This document shows, one piece after another, positions 7,211 through 16,346 of a stretch of DNA of 64,000 nt. This DNA comes from JAIQFF01 sp963725615. Lineage in GTDB: Bacteria; Acidobacteriota; Terriglobia; Terriglobales; Acidobacteriaceae. A program made the position numbers and the translations under genes. The stretch spans positions 1 to 64,000 of the forward strand of contig CAVRZO010000008.1 in the NCBI GenBank assembly GCA_963725615.1. The letters are read 5' to 3'. Under the pieces are notes generated by a model. The model had not been told where the DNA came from, made no database searches, and worked only from the letters and a program-made list of their open reading frames with translations. Within the stretch, counting starts at the first letter, position 1. Each line of letters starts with the position of its first letter.

Positions 7211-9688
7211 ATGAGCCAAACCAGAATCAAGATCAGGAAGAATAAGAAGACATCGGACCACCGCCGTCGCGGCGCCAGGTATTGGATGGCGGTAGGCACC
7301 GTCGCTGCCTATGCCGCATTCGGCAGCGATGCCGTGTTCAAGGTTTACGCCCAACAGGATCGGCCTGCTCCCACGGTCAACACACCGGGCCAAACCCTGG
7401 GATTGACCGTCCGCCACTTCGATATTCCGCCCGGGACCCTGGACGCTGTCCTGCCCGCCTTTGAAAAGACATCCCAGTTCCATGTAACCGTGCCCCGAGA
7501 CTCGATGCGCGCTATCTGGTCGCCCGGTGTGGCGGGCCTCTACACCCCGCAGGCGGCGCTGCAGAAGCTGCTAACCGGCAGCGGCATCGGTTTTCAACTG
7601 ACCGGCCCCGACCAGGTGCTCCTCGAAATTCAGGGCATGGCGACTTCTGTCGATGTGACCGCCACCAGCGTCGAGGTTTCGCTGCCGAAGTTCACTCAGC
7701 CGCTGGTGGACACCCCGCAATCCATTGATATCGTTCCCCAGCACATCATTCACGACCAGGGCGCCACAACGCTGCGCGACACCTTGCGCAATGTTGCCGG
7801 CATCAGTATCGCAGCGGGAGAAGGCGGCGCGCAGGGCGACAACCTGACCGTCCGAGGATTCACCGCGCGCAACGACATTTTCCTCGACGGCATGCGCGAC
7901 TTCGGCAGCTACTATCGTGACCCGTTCGACATGCAGGAAGTCGCGGTTCTGCAGGGCCCGTCGTCGGTCACCTTCGGCCGGGGATCCACCGGAGGCATCG
8001 TCAATCAGGAAACCAAGGTCCCGCAGTCCGACGCGCTCTTTACGGGGACTGTGGAACTCGGGACAGACCAGACCAAGCGGATCACTTCCGATCTCGATCG
8101 CCCGCTGCCTTCCCTGGGAAGCGGAACTGCTTTCCGGCTGAACCTGATGGGGCACGATTCGAAATTCGCCGGGCGGGACATGGCTGAGAATCGCCGCTAC
8201 GGCGTCGCTCCGTCGTTGGCCTTCGGACTGGGCACGCCGACTCGTCTCACACTCAGTTATCTGCGTGAGGGATCGGACGACACGCCGGACTACGGCATCC
8301 CCTGGCTGTTCAACGGCCCGGCTCCGGTGGAACGCCGCAACTATTACGGCTTTCAACACGGCAATTACCTGAAAACCAACGTGGATCTCGGGACGGTTAA
8401 GTTCGAATACGACTTCAACAGCCGCTTCACCTTCCGCAACCAGGCGCGTTACGCACATTACACTCGCGACGTTCGCATCACCGAGGCGCAGATTGACGCG
8501 ACCACACTGGACACGAACCCGCTGGCGACGCCGCTGGGACAGATCGGGGTGATTCGCAACCAGATTGCAGTGAACAGCACGGAAACTTTTTTGCAAGACC
8601 AGGCCGATGTGACCATGAAGTTCCGCACCGGCTCTCTCCGTCACACCGTGGTGACGGGAGTCGAGGGCGGACGCGAGACCTCGTCACCGTACCGTCAGCG
8701 TTTCGATCTCGCCACGGTTCCAAAGACCAACCTGCTGCATCCCGACACCAGCCAGCCCTTTGCCGGCATTGTGCCACAGAGTGGCATTACCGATACACAT
8801 GCGGCTGCGATCAGCGTGGGTGCTTACGCGATCGATACCATCAACCTGCTGCCCAAGCTCGACCTCATGGCTGGAGTTCGTGTGGACAGATTCGATGCCA
8901 CCGTTGACCAGTCGTTGCCGGTCACGCCAACTTCGCCCTTCAAGCGGGTAGACGTCATGCCCAACTGGCGCGGCGCGCTGGTGTTCAAGCCGGTAGCCGG
9001 TGCAAGCATCTACTTTGACTACGGTACCTCTTTCAATCCTTCCGCAGAGACCCTGGCGCTCACCGTGGCCACGCAGGATGCGGCACCGGAGGAGAACCGC
9101 ACCTTCGAAGTTGGCACCAAGTGGGATTTGTTCGCGAGAAAACTTTCGCTGCGGGCAGCGGCGTTCCGCACCGACAAGACCAATGCCCGGGAAACCGTGA
9201 ATGCGACTACGGTGGTACTCTCCGGCAGCCAGAGGGTTAGCGGGGTTCAGATACAGGCCAACGGATACATTACCAGCCGCTGGGAAATCCTGGCCAGCTA
9301 CGCTTATCTGGAAGGAGTGGTCACACGCTCGCTGGTGTTCCCATTCTCAGTGGGCGCTCAACTGGCCAACGTTCCCCGGAACACTTTCAGCACCTGGAAC
9401 ACCTTCCAGCTGCCCTGGCGTTTCAGCGTGGGTGGTGGCGCGGATTTTGTGGACAGCCGCCCCGCCAGTTCCACTACGCCGCTCGATCCAGTTACAGGCC
9501 TGGTGAAACAAGTCCCGGGATATTGGGTCTTCAATGTGATGGCGAAATATCAGTTGAGCGAGCACGTAGACATCCGGTGCAACGTGTACAACCTGGCCGA
9601 CAAGTACTACTACGACCAGATCCATCCCGCGCACATCGTGCCCGGGGCAGCGCGTTCGGCACTACTGGGCGTCACTTTCAAATTTTAG
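7211..9688 (+). CDS. TonB-dependent siderophore receptor with STN domain
   Basis: An 825-residue outer-membrane receptor. After a charged N-terminus and one hydrophobic stretch (signal sequence near 20-45) comes a secretin/TonB N-terminal (STN) domain around 60-130 (FDIPPGTLDAVLPAF). Next is a plug domain around 155-290 (TPQSIDIVPQ, LRDTLRNVAGIS, VRGF, DIFLDGMRD, VLQGPSSVTFGRGSTGG) and a 22-strand barrel ending LLGVTFKF. The plug motifs are those of ferric-siderophore receptors (FpvA/Fiu type), and the STN domain is seen in receptors that signal to a sigma regulator. ATG 7211 is chosen because GGAG lies 6-9 bases upstream; an in-frame start six codons earlier is less likely. It leads an iron operon. 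Confidence 0.93.
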   Translation: MSQTRIKIRKNKKTSDHRRRGARYWMAVGTVAAYAAFGSDAVFKVYAQQDRPAPTVNTPGQTLGLTVRHFDIPPGTLDAVLPAFEKTSQFHVTVPRDSMRAIWSPGVAGLYTPQAALQKLLTGSGIGFQLTGPDQVLLEIQGMATSVDVTATSVEVSLPKFTQPLVDTPQSIDIVPQHIIHDQGATTLRDTLRNVAGISIAAGEGGAQGDNLTVRGFTARNDIFLDGMRDFGSYYRDPFDMQEVAVLQGPSSVTFGRGSTGGIVNQETKVPQSDALFTGTVELGTDQTKRITSDLDRPLPSLGSGTAFRLNLMGHDSKFAGRDMAENRRYGVAPSLAFGLGTPTRLTLSYLREGSDDTPDYGIPWLFNGPAPVERRNYYGFQHGNYLKTNVDLGTVKFEYDFNSRFTFRNQARYAHYTRDVRITEAQIDATTLDTNPLATPLGQIGVIRNQIAVNSTETFLQDQADVTMKFRTGSLRHTVVTGVEGGRETSSPYRQRFDLATVPKTNLLHPDTSQPFAGIVPQSGITDTHAAAISVGAYAIDTINLLPKLDLMAGVRVDRFDATVDQSLPVTPTSPFKRVDVMPNWRGALVFKPVAGASIYFDYGTSFNPSAETLALTVATQDAAPEENRTFEVGTKWDLFARKLSLRAAAFRTDKTNARETVNATTVVLSGSQRVSGVQIQANGYITSRWEILASYAYLEGVVTRSLVFPFSVGAQLANVPRNTFSTWNTFQLPWRFSVGGGADFVDSRPASSTTPLDPVTGLVKQVPGYWVFNVMAKYQLSEHVDIRCNVYNLADKYYYDQIHPAHIVPGAARSALLGVTFKF

Positions 9689-9709
9689 TTGGGAAGGACA
9701 CAAAACCAA

Positions 9710-10390
9710 TTGTTACTGCCAATCCCCGAGGTGTTGACCTCCGAGCAGGTGGCGGAGGCGCGAAAAATCCTGGACGCTGCGGAATGGGTGGACGGCCGAG
9801 TCACGGCCGGCCACCAGTCTGCACGCACCAAGGACAACATGCAGCTTCCGGAGAACCATCCTGCCGCCCGCCAACTGGGTGAGACCATTCTCACAGCGCT
9901 CGGGCAAAATCCCCTGTTCGTTTCCGCGGCGTTGCCGGCGCGGGTTTTTCCTCCTCTGTTCAACCGCTACCAGGGCGGGCAGTCGTTTGGCACCCACGTG
10001 GACAATGCAATTCGGCAGGTCAGTGCAAGCGGACACCGGATTCGCACCGACCTTTCAGCGACCTTGTTTTTCTCCCGGCCCGACGAATACGACGGCGGCG
10101 AACTGATCGTTGAAGATACCTACGGCCTGCATCACGTGAAACTTCCCGCCGGTCACATGATCCTGTATCCCTCGACCAGCCTGCACCACGTGACGCCGGT
10201 GACGCGAGGGTCGCGGCTGTCGTCATTTTTCTGGATTCAAAGCATGGTGCGGGACGATGGGCAGCGCACACTGCTATTTGATCTCGACACCGCCATCCAG
10301 CGGCTGAATCCTTCGAAGCCTGACGAATCCACGGTGGTGCAACTCACGGGCGTCTACCACAACCTGCTTCGGCGCTGGGCGGAAATTTGA
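9710..10390 (+). CDS. PKHD-type Fe(II)/2-oxoglutarate hydroxylase (YbiX/PiuC family)
   Basis: A cytoplasmic iron/2-oxoglutarate dioxygenase family that accompanies catecholate-siderophore receptors (fiu-ybiX, piuA-piuC). The TTG at 9710 is preferred over the TTG at 9689. It gives the family's usual MLLPIPEVL start and puts the iron ligands at H96, D98 and about H159, with Arg at about 169 (HVDNAI and HHVTPVTRGSR). The upstream GGGAAGGA can serve as ribosome site for 9710. Coupled to the receptor (21 bp gap) and to the PepSY gene (16 bp gap). Its exact substrate is not established in the family. Confidence 0.92.
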   Translation: MLLPIPEVLTSEQVAEARKILDAAEWVDGRVTAGHQSARTKDNMQLPENHPAARQLGETILTALGQNPLFVSAALPARVFPPLFNRYQGGQSFGTHVDNAIRQVSASGHRIRTDLSATLFFSRPDEYDGGELIVEDTYGLHHVKLPAGHMILYPSTSLHHVTPVTRGSRLSSFFWIQSMVRDDGQRTLLFDLDTAIQRLNPSKPDESTVVQLTGVYHNLLRRWAEI

Positions 10391-10406
10391 GCTCGACAAC
10401 CTCCCT

Positions 10407-11600
10407 ATGACGCCCCGCAGATTCTTGTTCTGGTTCCATCTGACGGCTGGCTGCGTGGCCGGGCTGGTCATCCTCGTCATGTCGGTGACGGGAATCCTGC
10501 TCGCCTACCGGCGACAGATCATCAACTGGGGGGACCGCGTCTTCCGGGCGCAACCTGCGGCGGGAGCTCAGCGCCTGCCCTTGGAGGACCTGCTGGCCGC
10601 AACGCAAGAAGCACAGGGACGGCCGCCCTCCAACATTACGGTGCGGGCGGACTCGGCCGCTCCGGTGGCGTTCGACTTTGGCCGGGAACGCACTGTCTTC
10701 GTAAATCCCTACACCGGACAAATCCTGGGCGAGGGGTCACCCGGGCTGCGGAGATTTTTCTCGACCGTCGAAGACGTGCATCGCTGGCTGGGAGTCGGCG
10801 GCGAGGGCCGGTCTTCGGGACGCGCGGTTACTGGAGCGTGCAACCTAACATTCCTCATCCTGGTGACAACCGGGCCCTTCCTGTGGTGGCCGAAGGAATG
10901 GAATTGGGCCAACTTGAAAAAGATAACGCTGTTCCGGGGCGGAGCGTGGGTTCGCGCGCGCGACTGGAACTGGCATAACGTCCTGGGGTTCTGGTGCGTC
11001 GTGCCGCTATTTCTGATTGTGATCACCGGCGTGATCATGTCCTATGGATGGGCCAACAATCTGCTCTACCGCCTGACGGGGAATGCGCCGCCACCCCAGG
11101 GCCCGCCTGCAGCGCAGAGCCTTCCTGAACGCAGCCGAAATTCTGGCCCGCGCACGACTACGGAGCATCGTGCGGCGCGGGTCGAATTCTCCCGCTTTGA
11201 CGGCTTGGAGAAATTGTTTGAGCGCGCCGGGCAGCAGGTCCCGGACTTCACCACCATCAGCCTGCGCCTGCCGAATCCGCCCGCGAACACGCTCACCTTC
11301 TCCGTCGATCGCGGAAATGGCGGACGGCCGGACTTGCGATCGCAGCTCAGTCTTAACCCTGCCTCGGGAGAAATCGTCCGTTGGGAGGCCTTCTCCAGCT
11401 ATAACCGCGGATGGAAGCTGCGAGCCTGGGCCCGCTTCACTCATACCGGCGAGGCGGGAGGGCTGCTGGGGCAGACGATCGCGGTCTTTGCATCGGCTGG
11501 TGCTTCCTTGCTCGTGTTTACCGGGCTTTCGCTCGGAGTGCGACGGTTCCTGGCCTGGAAGGGGCGGCGGGTCAAAGTTCTTGCCACCACGGGTTCTTAG
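10407..11600 (+). CDS. PepSY-associated membrane protein (PiuB-like)
   Basis: A 397-residue inner-membrane protein with an N-terminal helix (FHLTAGCVAGLVILVMSVTG), a periplasmic PepSY domain, two middle helices (near 155 and 200) and a C-terminal helix near 365. Histidines at the membrane edges (FHLTAGC, VHRWLG, NWHNVLG, FTHTGEAGG) are as expected for the haem-binding ferric-siderophore reductase-like family. Third gene of the iron operon; it probably helps release iron from the imported siderophore, by family inference. The gene ends directly in a 7-bp tandem repeat. Confidence 0.9.
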   Translation: MTPRRFLFWFHLTAGCVAGLVILVMSVTGILLAYRRQIINWGDRVFRAQPAAGAQRLPLEDLLAATQEAQGRPPSNITVRADSAAPVAFDFGRERTVFVNPYTGQILGEGSPGLRRFFSTVEDVHRWLGVGGEGRSSGRAVTGACNLTFLILVTTGPFLWWPKEWNWANLKKITLFRGGAWVRARDWNWHNVLGFWCVVPLFLIVITGVIMSYGWANNLLYRLTGNAPPPQGPPAAQSLPERSRNSGPRTTTEHRAARVEFSRFDGLEKLFERAGQQVPDFTTISLRLPNPPANTLTFSVDRGNGGRPDLRSQLSLNPASGEIVRWEAFSSYNRGWKLRAWARFTHTGEAGGLLGQTIAVFASAGASLLVFTGLSLGVRRFLAWKGRRVKVLATTGS

Positions 11601-11606
11601 GAAACC

Positions 11607-11641
11607 CGGTTCTTAGTCTCCAGTTCTCGGTTCTCAGTTTA
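11607..11641. repeat. degenerate 7-bp tandem repeat (locus 2)
   Basis: Units cggttct, tagtctc, cagttct, cggttct, cagttta follow one another in phase just after the stop codon of the PepSY gene. The rest of the gap to 11808 shows no feature I can support. Confidence 0.6.
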
Positions 11642-11808
11642 TTCGCCTTTTATTCTCCTCGCGCTTGCCACCCCTGCTACAATGCCTTGCCTTGTAGAGT
11701 TGCCGAACTTTTGGGACCACAAAGACGTATCTCTATTGTGGTGTTAAACCCCGGGCTTTGCCGGAGATGCCGGCCGGGTAACAGACCAGGAGTTCCAGGG
11801 AGTGCGGG

Positions 11809-12408
11809 TTGGAAGACGCCCAGGTCGTAGCCATGCTGGTCCGTCGCTGCGTTGCCGGCGACGTAGTGGCCTGGGAAGAAATCGTGCAGCGCTACAATCG
11901 GCGCATTTACAACATCTGCTATCGCTTCGCCGGGTCGGGCGACGACGCCCAGGATCTCACCCAAGAGGTCTTCATCAAGATGTTCCGCACCCTCAATACT
12001 TACGATGTCGAGCGGGGAGCGTTCATGACCTGGGTCACAACCATCACGCGCAACCTGCTGGTGGACCATTTCCGCAAGAGCAAGCAGGACAGAGTGACCG
12101 AGTCGCTGGACACGACGCCCTCGGAGCACGAAGACGCCATGCCGCTCAGCGAGAAGATCGAAGACAAGGCGCCGGCCGCGGACCTGAGTGTGCAGAGCCG
12201 CGAGACCCGGGAACTGGTCCACAACGCCTTGCAGAAACTCTCCCCCGAGCTGCGCGAAGCGGTCATCCTGCGCGACCTGCAGGATATGGATTACAAAGAC
12301 ATTGCCACGGTACTAAAGGTTCCGGAGGGAACGGTGAAATCCAGGATAAATCGCGGGCGTGCGGAACTTGCACGGCTGCTCCAACGTACATATAGGCAGG
12401 TGATGTGA
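11809..12408 (+). CDS. ECF-family RNA polymerase sigma factor
   Basis: 199 residues. Region 2 spans about 10-75 (YNRRIYNICYRFAG, DAQDLTQEVFIKMFRTL, WVTTITRNLLVDHFRKSK). Region 4 spans about 135-190 (LSPELREAVILRDLQDMDYKDIA, EGTVKSRINRGRAELAR) with a clear helix-turn-helix. The linker is acidic and longer than in minimal ECF factors. A TTG at 11809 is used; ATG 11833 is an alternative. The stop overlaps the next ATG, so translation is coupled to the zinc-finger anti-sigma factor. It probably drives this four-gene operon and other envelope genes; the promoter was not located. Confidence 0.95.
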   Translation: MEDAQVVAMLVRRCVAGDVVAWEEIVQRYNRRIYNICYRFAGSGDDAQDLTQEVFIKMFRTLNTYDVERGAFMTWVTTITRNLLVDHFRKSKQDRVTESLDTTPSEHEDAMPLSEKIEDKAPAADLSVQSRETRELVHNALQKLSPELREAVILRDLQDMDYKDIATVLKVPEGTVKSRINRGRAELARLLQRTYRQVM

Positions 12409-13163
12409 TGTCAGGCGAAATCAAAAACGGCATGCAGTGCGCAGAGTTTGACGCACTGCTGATCGAAGCCCTCGACGGGACGCTGGCCGGGACCAACCTG
12501 GAAAGGTTTCATGCCCATGCCCGGGTCTGCGCCGCGTGCGGCCCGCTGTTCGCGGAAGCCGATGGGGGACGTCGCTGGCTGAAGTCGCTGGCTGACGTGG
12601 AACCGCCGGCCAACCTGGTTCACAACATCCTGGTGGCTACGACGGGATACGAGAGTGAGCGCGTCGCTGTCCGGGCCCAAGGAAAGGCTTCCTGGACGGA
12701 CGCACTCACCGGCTGGCTGCGACCTGTATTCGCTCCGGTGCTTTCCATGGGCCGACAGCCCCGTTTCGCCATGTCATTCGGGATGGCGTTCTTCTCTCTA
12801 TCCATTTCGCTCAGCCTGGCCGGAGTGAAAGTAAGCGACGTGCGCCGTGTGGACATGCGGCCCAGCGCGATCAAGCGCGCCTATTACGAGACCACCGGCC
12901 GGGTAGTCAAGTATTACGAAAATATTCGCTTCGTGTACGAAATCGAGTCGCGGGTGCGGGAATTCAAACGAGTCACTGCCCCGCCGGAACCGAGCCCCAA
13001 GGAGCAGAACAACAACAAAGAAAAGAAAGACAACAATACCAGTGGACAACCTGAACCAAGACAGGAACGCAACTACAGCCAGGGGGAGAACCAGCCCGTG
13101 CTGGCCTCCATCCCGAATGATCCGCCTGTAGAAACCGCGACCACTTACAGGAGGATTTCATGA
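12405..13163 (+). CDS. zinc-finger anti-sigma factor with one transmembrane helix
   Basis: 252 residues. The N-terminal ZAS/zf-HC2 domain shows the H-x3-C-x2-C signature (H38, C42, C45, preceded by C12). A single membrane helix lies around residues 125-145 (SFGMAFFSLSISLSLAGV). The C-terminal part is rich in Asn, Lys, Gln and Pro and presumably periplasmic. It overlaps the sigma gene by four bases and the next gene by four bases. This is the normal partner of the upstream ECF sigma, holding it at the membrane until a signal arrives. Confidence 0.88.
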   Translation: MMSGEIKNGMQCAEFDALLIEALDGTLAGTNLERFHAHARVCAACGPLFAEADGGRRWLKSLADVEPPANLVHNILVATTGYESERVAVRAQGKASWTDALTGWLRPVFAPVLSMGRQPRFAMSFGMAFFSLSISLSLAGVKVSDVRRVDMRPSAIKRAYYETTGRVVKYYENIRFVYEIESRVREFKRVTAPPEPSPKEQNNNKEKKDNNTSGQPEPRQERNYSQGENQPVLASIPNDPPVETATTYRRIS

Positions 13164-14137
13164 ACTGTGCCAACCATCCCGATATTGAGAAGGTTGCATT
13201 CTGCCGCACCTGCGGAAAACCGCTGTGCGCCAACTGCACCCGTGCGGTGCACGGAGTCATTTATTGCGAGAGCTGCCTGGCAGCGCGACTGGAAGGCGTG
13301 CAGCCCAACGTCGCGCAACCGGTCAGCGGTTTCGTAGCGGCAACCCCGGTCGGCGTTCCGGTGCCGGTGGGGGGACCGAATCCGGCTTTGGCCGGTGTTC
13401 TGGCCGGCTTCTTTCCCTTCGGCGTCGGCGCGGTCTATACCGGGCAATATGCCAAGGGACTGGCCCACCTGGTGATCTTCACCCTGCTTATCCTGGGGGC
13501 CAGTAACAGCAGTGGCGCGGCCGTGGCCACGATCTGCGGACTGGGTATCGCAGGATTCTACTTCTATCAGATCATCGATTCCGTGCGCAGTGCCCGAGCC
13601 CTCCAACTGGGGCAGGCGCCCCCAGATCCGTTCGGATTGGCAACGACTTTTGGTACCGGCGAGCGGGTGGACGCAAGCAAGGTTCCAGTGGGAGCGCTGG
13701 TCCTCATCGGACTGGGCGTAATTTTCCTGTTGCACACACTCGACATCTGGGACTTCAGCGCTCACCGCATCTGGCCGCTGGTGCTCATCGGCATCGGTGG
13801 CTGGCTTTTGGTGCGCCGCTTGGGCCTGGTGGGCGAAGTTCCGCCAGGGTTTGACCGCATGCGCAGTTGCAAGCGCGGCTTGATGGGACCCGCAGTCCTG
13901 TTGACTCTGGGATTCCAGTTCCTGCTCGACAGCATGGGCGTGATCCGGTTCGGCCGCACCCTGCCTCTGCTGCTGGTGGTGATTGGACTGGTCAAAATTT
14001 TCCAGAGCACAGCCGGCCCCGGCCCGCTAGCAGGGCCGCCACCATCCGATGCGGGTGCAATGCCATCGTCCGGATTTGGCAGCGGCGAAGTGCCGCCGCC
14101 ATATCCGGAGGTAAAGCCGGAGGTGAAAAATGGCTAG
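13160..14137 (+). CDS. B-box zinc-finger / LiaI-type membrane protein
   Basis: 325 residues. The N-terminal 45 residues form a B-box-type zinc finger (CANHPD, FCRTCGKPLCANC, YCESC). A Pro/Val linker is followed by two helix pairs around 75-140 (PALAGVLAGFFPFGVGAVYTGQY resembles TM2 domains) and two further LiaI/DUF5668-like pairs around 175-215 and 235-275. The tail is Pro/Gly-rich. It lies within the sigma operon, overlapping its neighbours. Role unknown; membrane-stress sensing or scaffolding is suggested only by context. Confidence 0.75.
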   Translation: MNCANHPDIEKVAFCRTCGKPLCANCTRAVHGVIYCESCLAARLEGVQPNVAQPVSGFVAATPVGVPVPVGGPNPALAGVLAGFFPFGVGAVYTGQYAKGLAHLVIFTLLILGASNSSGAAVATICGLGIAGFYFYQIIDSVRSARALQLGQAPPDPFGLATTFGTGERVDASKVPVGALVLIGLGVIFLLHTLDIWDFSAHRIWPLVLIGIGGWLLVRRLGLVGEVPPGFDRMRSCKRGLMGPAVLLTLGFQFLLDSMGVIRFGRTLPLLLVVIGLVKIFQSTAGPGPLAGPPPSDAGAMPSSGFGSGEVPPPYPEVKPEVKNG

Positions 14138-15605
14138 CCCAGTACAGGCACCGCCCCCGTTTCAACCGATTCAACCACCACCAAGACCGCGGCGTTCCTT
14201 AGCCGGTCCGGTAGTGCTGATCCTGCTGGGAGTCGTGCTGCTGCTGACTACAATGCGCGTCCTGCACCCGCAGCCGCTTCTGCACTGGTTCGGGACCTAC
14301 TGGCCGGCCTTGATCATTCTCTGGGGCGTGATCAAGCTGGTCGAGTATCAGCAAGCCCAGAGAGAAGGTACGCGCCCCCAGGGAATTGGCGCAGGGGGAG
14401 TCGTACTGCTGATTTTCCTGATCGTTTTTGGGATGTCGGCGACTCAGGCTTCCCGCTTCAATTGGGATGAGATCCGCGACCACATCAATCTGGGCGGCGA
14501 CGAGCTGGCCCTGTTCGGACACAACTACAGTTACGACGATCAACTCCAGCAGGATTTTCCCGCGGGCAGCAGCTTGCGCATCACGAACGATCGTGGCGCC
14601 GTAAACGTGACGGTCTCAGACGATAACCAGATTCACGTGGCCGCGCACAAGCGGATCAATGCGGACAATCAACAGGAAGCCGACAAATTCAATCCCGCGA
14701 CCAAGCCGCAAATCAACGTCAGCAGCAATGTCATTACGTTGAACGCGAATACGCAGGGCGCGGGCGACCGCACAGTGACAACCGATCTGGATGTCAGCAT
14801 CCCACGCAGAGCCGCAGTCGTGATCTCGAACCGGCGCGGGGATGTCAGCGTGCTGGGCCGCGACGGCGACGTTGAAATTGCCAGCCAGCACGGCGAAGTC
14901 GCTGCCTCCGACGTCAACGGCAAGGTAAGTGTCAATCTGAACGGAGGCTCAGCGCGGGTTTCGAATATTTCGGGGGATGTTTCAGTCCAGGGACGAGCGG
15001 ACGACATTTCCGTAGCCGATGTAAAAGGCGCGGCCCAACTGACCGGAGAGTTCGACTCCATCAAGCTGGGGAAAATCGCCGGCGTGGTCGGCTTCAAATC
15101 CGCCCGCACCGACATGGAGTTTTCCCGATTGAACGGCGATCTTGACATGGATTCGGGCGACTTGCGGGCGAGCGATCTGGTCGGTCCGTTCCGGTTGATC
15201 ACGCGCTCCAAGGACGTCCGGCTGAACGGCGTCGACGGAAACGTTCGCCTGGAAAACGAAAACGGGGCAATCGAGATTCACATGAGCAAGCTGGGCAACA
15301 TGCAGCTCAGCAACCGCAACAGTGATGTCCAGATCTACATTCCTGACAAAGCCGGTTTCCAGCTGGATGCCCACTCTCGCGGCGGCGAAATCGAGTCCGA
15401 CTTTAGCGCGCTGAAGATTGAGAACACCAACGACCAGGCGACTGCCACAGGCACCGTCGGTTCAGGTGGTCCGCACCTGGTCATCAACAATGAACACGGC
15501 GGCATCGAGCTCCGCAAGGGATCGGTGGTAGCGGAAGCTCCGGCGCTGCCTAAACTGCCCAAGATCCCCGCCGTCCCCAAGGTGCCGGTGCCTACGGAGA
15601 ACTAG
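14130..15605 (+). CDS. LiaF-like transmembrane protein with DUF4097 beta-helix domain
   Basis: 491 residues. A Pro-rich cytoplasmic start is followed by membrane helices at about 30-47, 52-70 and 90-105 (the LiaI/LiaF N-terminal module). The remainder (about 135-470) is a DUF4097 'putative adhesin' domain: short repeating beta units with Asp/Asn/Gly turns (VNVTVSDDNQ, GDVSVLGRDGDVEIASQHGEV, ISGDVSVQGRADDISV) that build a right-handed beta-solenoid. Last gene of the ECF operon, so probably an effector or sensor of envelope stress. The operon ends at a hairpin. Confidence 0.85.
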   Translation: MASPVQAPPPFQPIQPPPRPRRSLAGPVVLILLGVVLLLTTMRVLHPQPLLHWFGTYWPALIILWGVIKLVEYQQAQREGTRPQGIGAGGVVLLIFLIVFGMSATQASRFNWDEIRDHINLGGDELALFGHNYSYDDQLQQDFPAGSSLRITNDRGAVNVTVSDDNQIHVAAHKRINADNQQEADKFNPATKPQINVSSNVITLNANTQGAGDRTVTTDLDVSIPRRAAVVISNRRGDVSVLGRDGDVEIASQHGEVAASDVNGKVSVNLNGGSARVSNISGDVSVQGRADDISVADVKGAAQLTGEFDSIKLGKIAGVVGFKSARTDMEFSRLNGDLDMDSGDLRASDLVGPFRLITRSKDVRLNGVDGNVRLENENGAIEIHMSKLGNMQLSNRNSDVQIYIPDKAGFQLDAHSRGGEIESDFSALKIENTNDQATATGTVGSGGPHLVINNEHGGIELRKGSVVAEAPALPKLPKIPAVPKVPVPTEN

Positions 15606-15618
15606 GGAACTTCGCAAG

Positions 15619-15649
15619 ATGGAGGCCGGGCGTCCCGCCCGTCCTCCAT
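15619..15649. repeat. hairpin palindrome after the sigma operon
   Basis: ATGGAGG...CCTCCAT with an inner GGGCG/CGCCC stem forms a 31-base hairpin. The inner GGGCGTCCCGCCCGTCCTC also occurs at 37480-37533. It may serve as the operon's transcript end, but no U-run follows, so it is classed as a repeat. Confidence 0.6.
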
Positions 15650-15712
15650 GTTTCCGCACCCCTACCTTCAAAGCCAAGCCCGTGTTATGTTCAATTTCCT
15701 TCTGAGCTAATC

Positions 15713-16225
15713 ATGATTCGTTCTTACAAGAGTATTACGCCCACCATTCCCCAATCCTGCTACGTCGACGACTCGGCGCAGATCATCGGCGACGTGGTTC
15801 TCGGCGAACATGCCAGCATCTGGATGAATGCTGTGCTGCGCGGCGACGTCCACTCTATTCGCGTAGGCGCGTATTCGAACGTGCAGGATGGTAGCGTTCT
15901 GCATGGCATGAAAGAGCAGTACGGAGTTTTCCTGGGTGAGTGCGTCACGGTGGGCCACACCGTGACGCTGCACGGCTGCACCGTTGAAGACCGCTGCCTG
16001 ATCGGCATGGGATCAATCATCCTCAATGGGGCGCGCATTGGTGCAGGTTCGATTATCGCGGCCGGCACCCTGATTTCCGAGAAAACCATAGTCGAGCCAG
16101 GCTCGCTGTGGATGGGGTCCCCGGGAAAGTTCCGCCGCAAGCTGGAGGAGAAGGATCAGGAAACGATCATGCGCTATGCCAGGAACTATCTGGAGTACAA
16201 GGACTCTTACCTGCGGGAAAAGTAG
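15713..16225 (+). CDS. gamma-class carbonic anhydrase family protein
   Basis: 170 residues of left-handed beta-helix (hexapeptide repeats such as IIGDVV, VRVGAY-type turns) and a C-terminal helix. The three zinc-ligand histidines are present: H64 in SVLHGM, H82 in VGHTV and H87 in LHGC. This is the YrdA/PaaY/CaiE group. Members may hydrate CO2 or act as thioesterase-related proteins, so activity is not certain. Transcribed alone, with a good terminator hairpin after it. Confidence 0.9.
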   Translation: MIRSYKSITPTIPQSCYVDDSAQIIGDVVLGEHASIWMNAVLRGDVHSIRVGAYSNVQDGSVLHGMKEQYGVFLGECVTVGHTVTLHGCTVEDRCLIGMGSIILNGARIGAGSIIAAGTLISEKTIVEPGSLWMGSPGKFRRKLEEKDQETIMRYARNYLEYKDSYLREK

Positions 16226-16230
16226 CGGCG

Positions 16231-16260
16231 AAAAAATCCGGGGCCTTGCGGCCCCGGTTT
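16231..16260. terminator. Rho-independent-type terminator
   Basis: A run of six A is followed by CCGGGGCC-TTGC-GGCCCCGG and TTT. The 8-bp stem is perfect and lies 13 bases after the carbonic anhydrase stop. The A-run and T-run on either side allow function in both directions. Confidence 0.7.
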
Positions 16261-16294
16261 CAGTTGGTGGTTGCCCGGATAAAAGTCTTTTTCA

Positions 16295-16342
16295 TGTGGG
16301 CGCGAGCGTCCTCGCTCGTGCGGGCGGGCGCTCGCGCCCACA
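16295..16342. repeat. 48-bp palindromic repeat with perfect 14-bp ends
   Basis: Ends TGTGGGCGCGAGCG and CGCTCGCGCCCACA are perfect inverted repeats. The centre holds two more GAGCG/CGCTC blocks. It lies between convergent genes and four bases from the stop of the XRE gene. Related GC-rich palindromes occur at 26547, 27184, 43128 and inside hutH. Confidence 0.75.
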
Positions 16343-16346
16343 TTTT

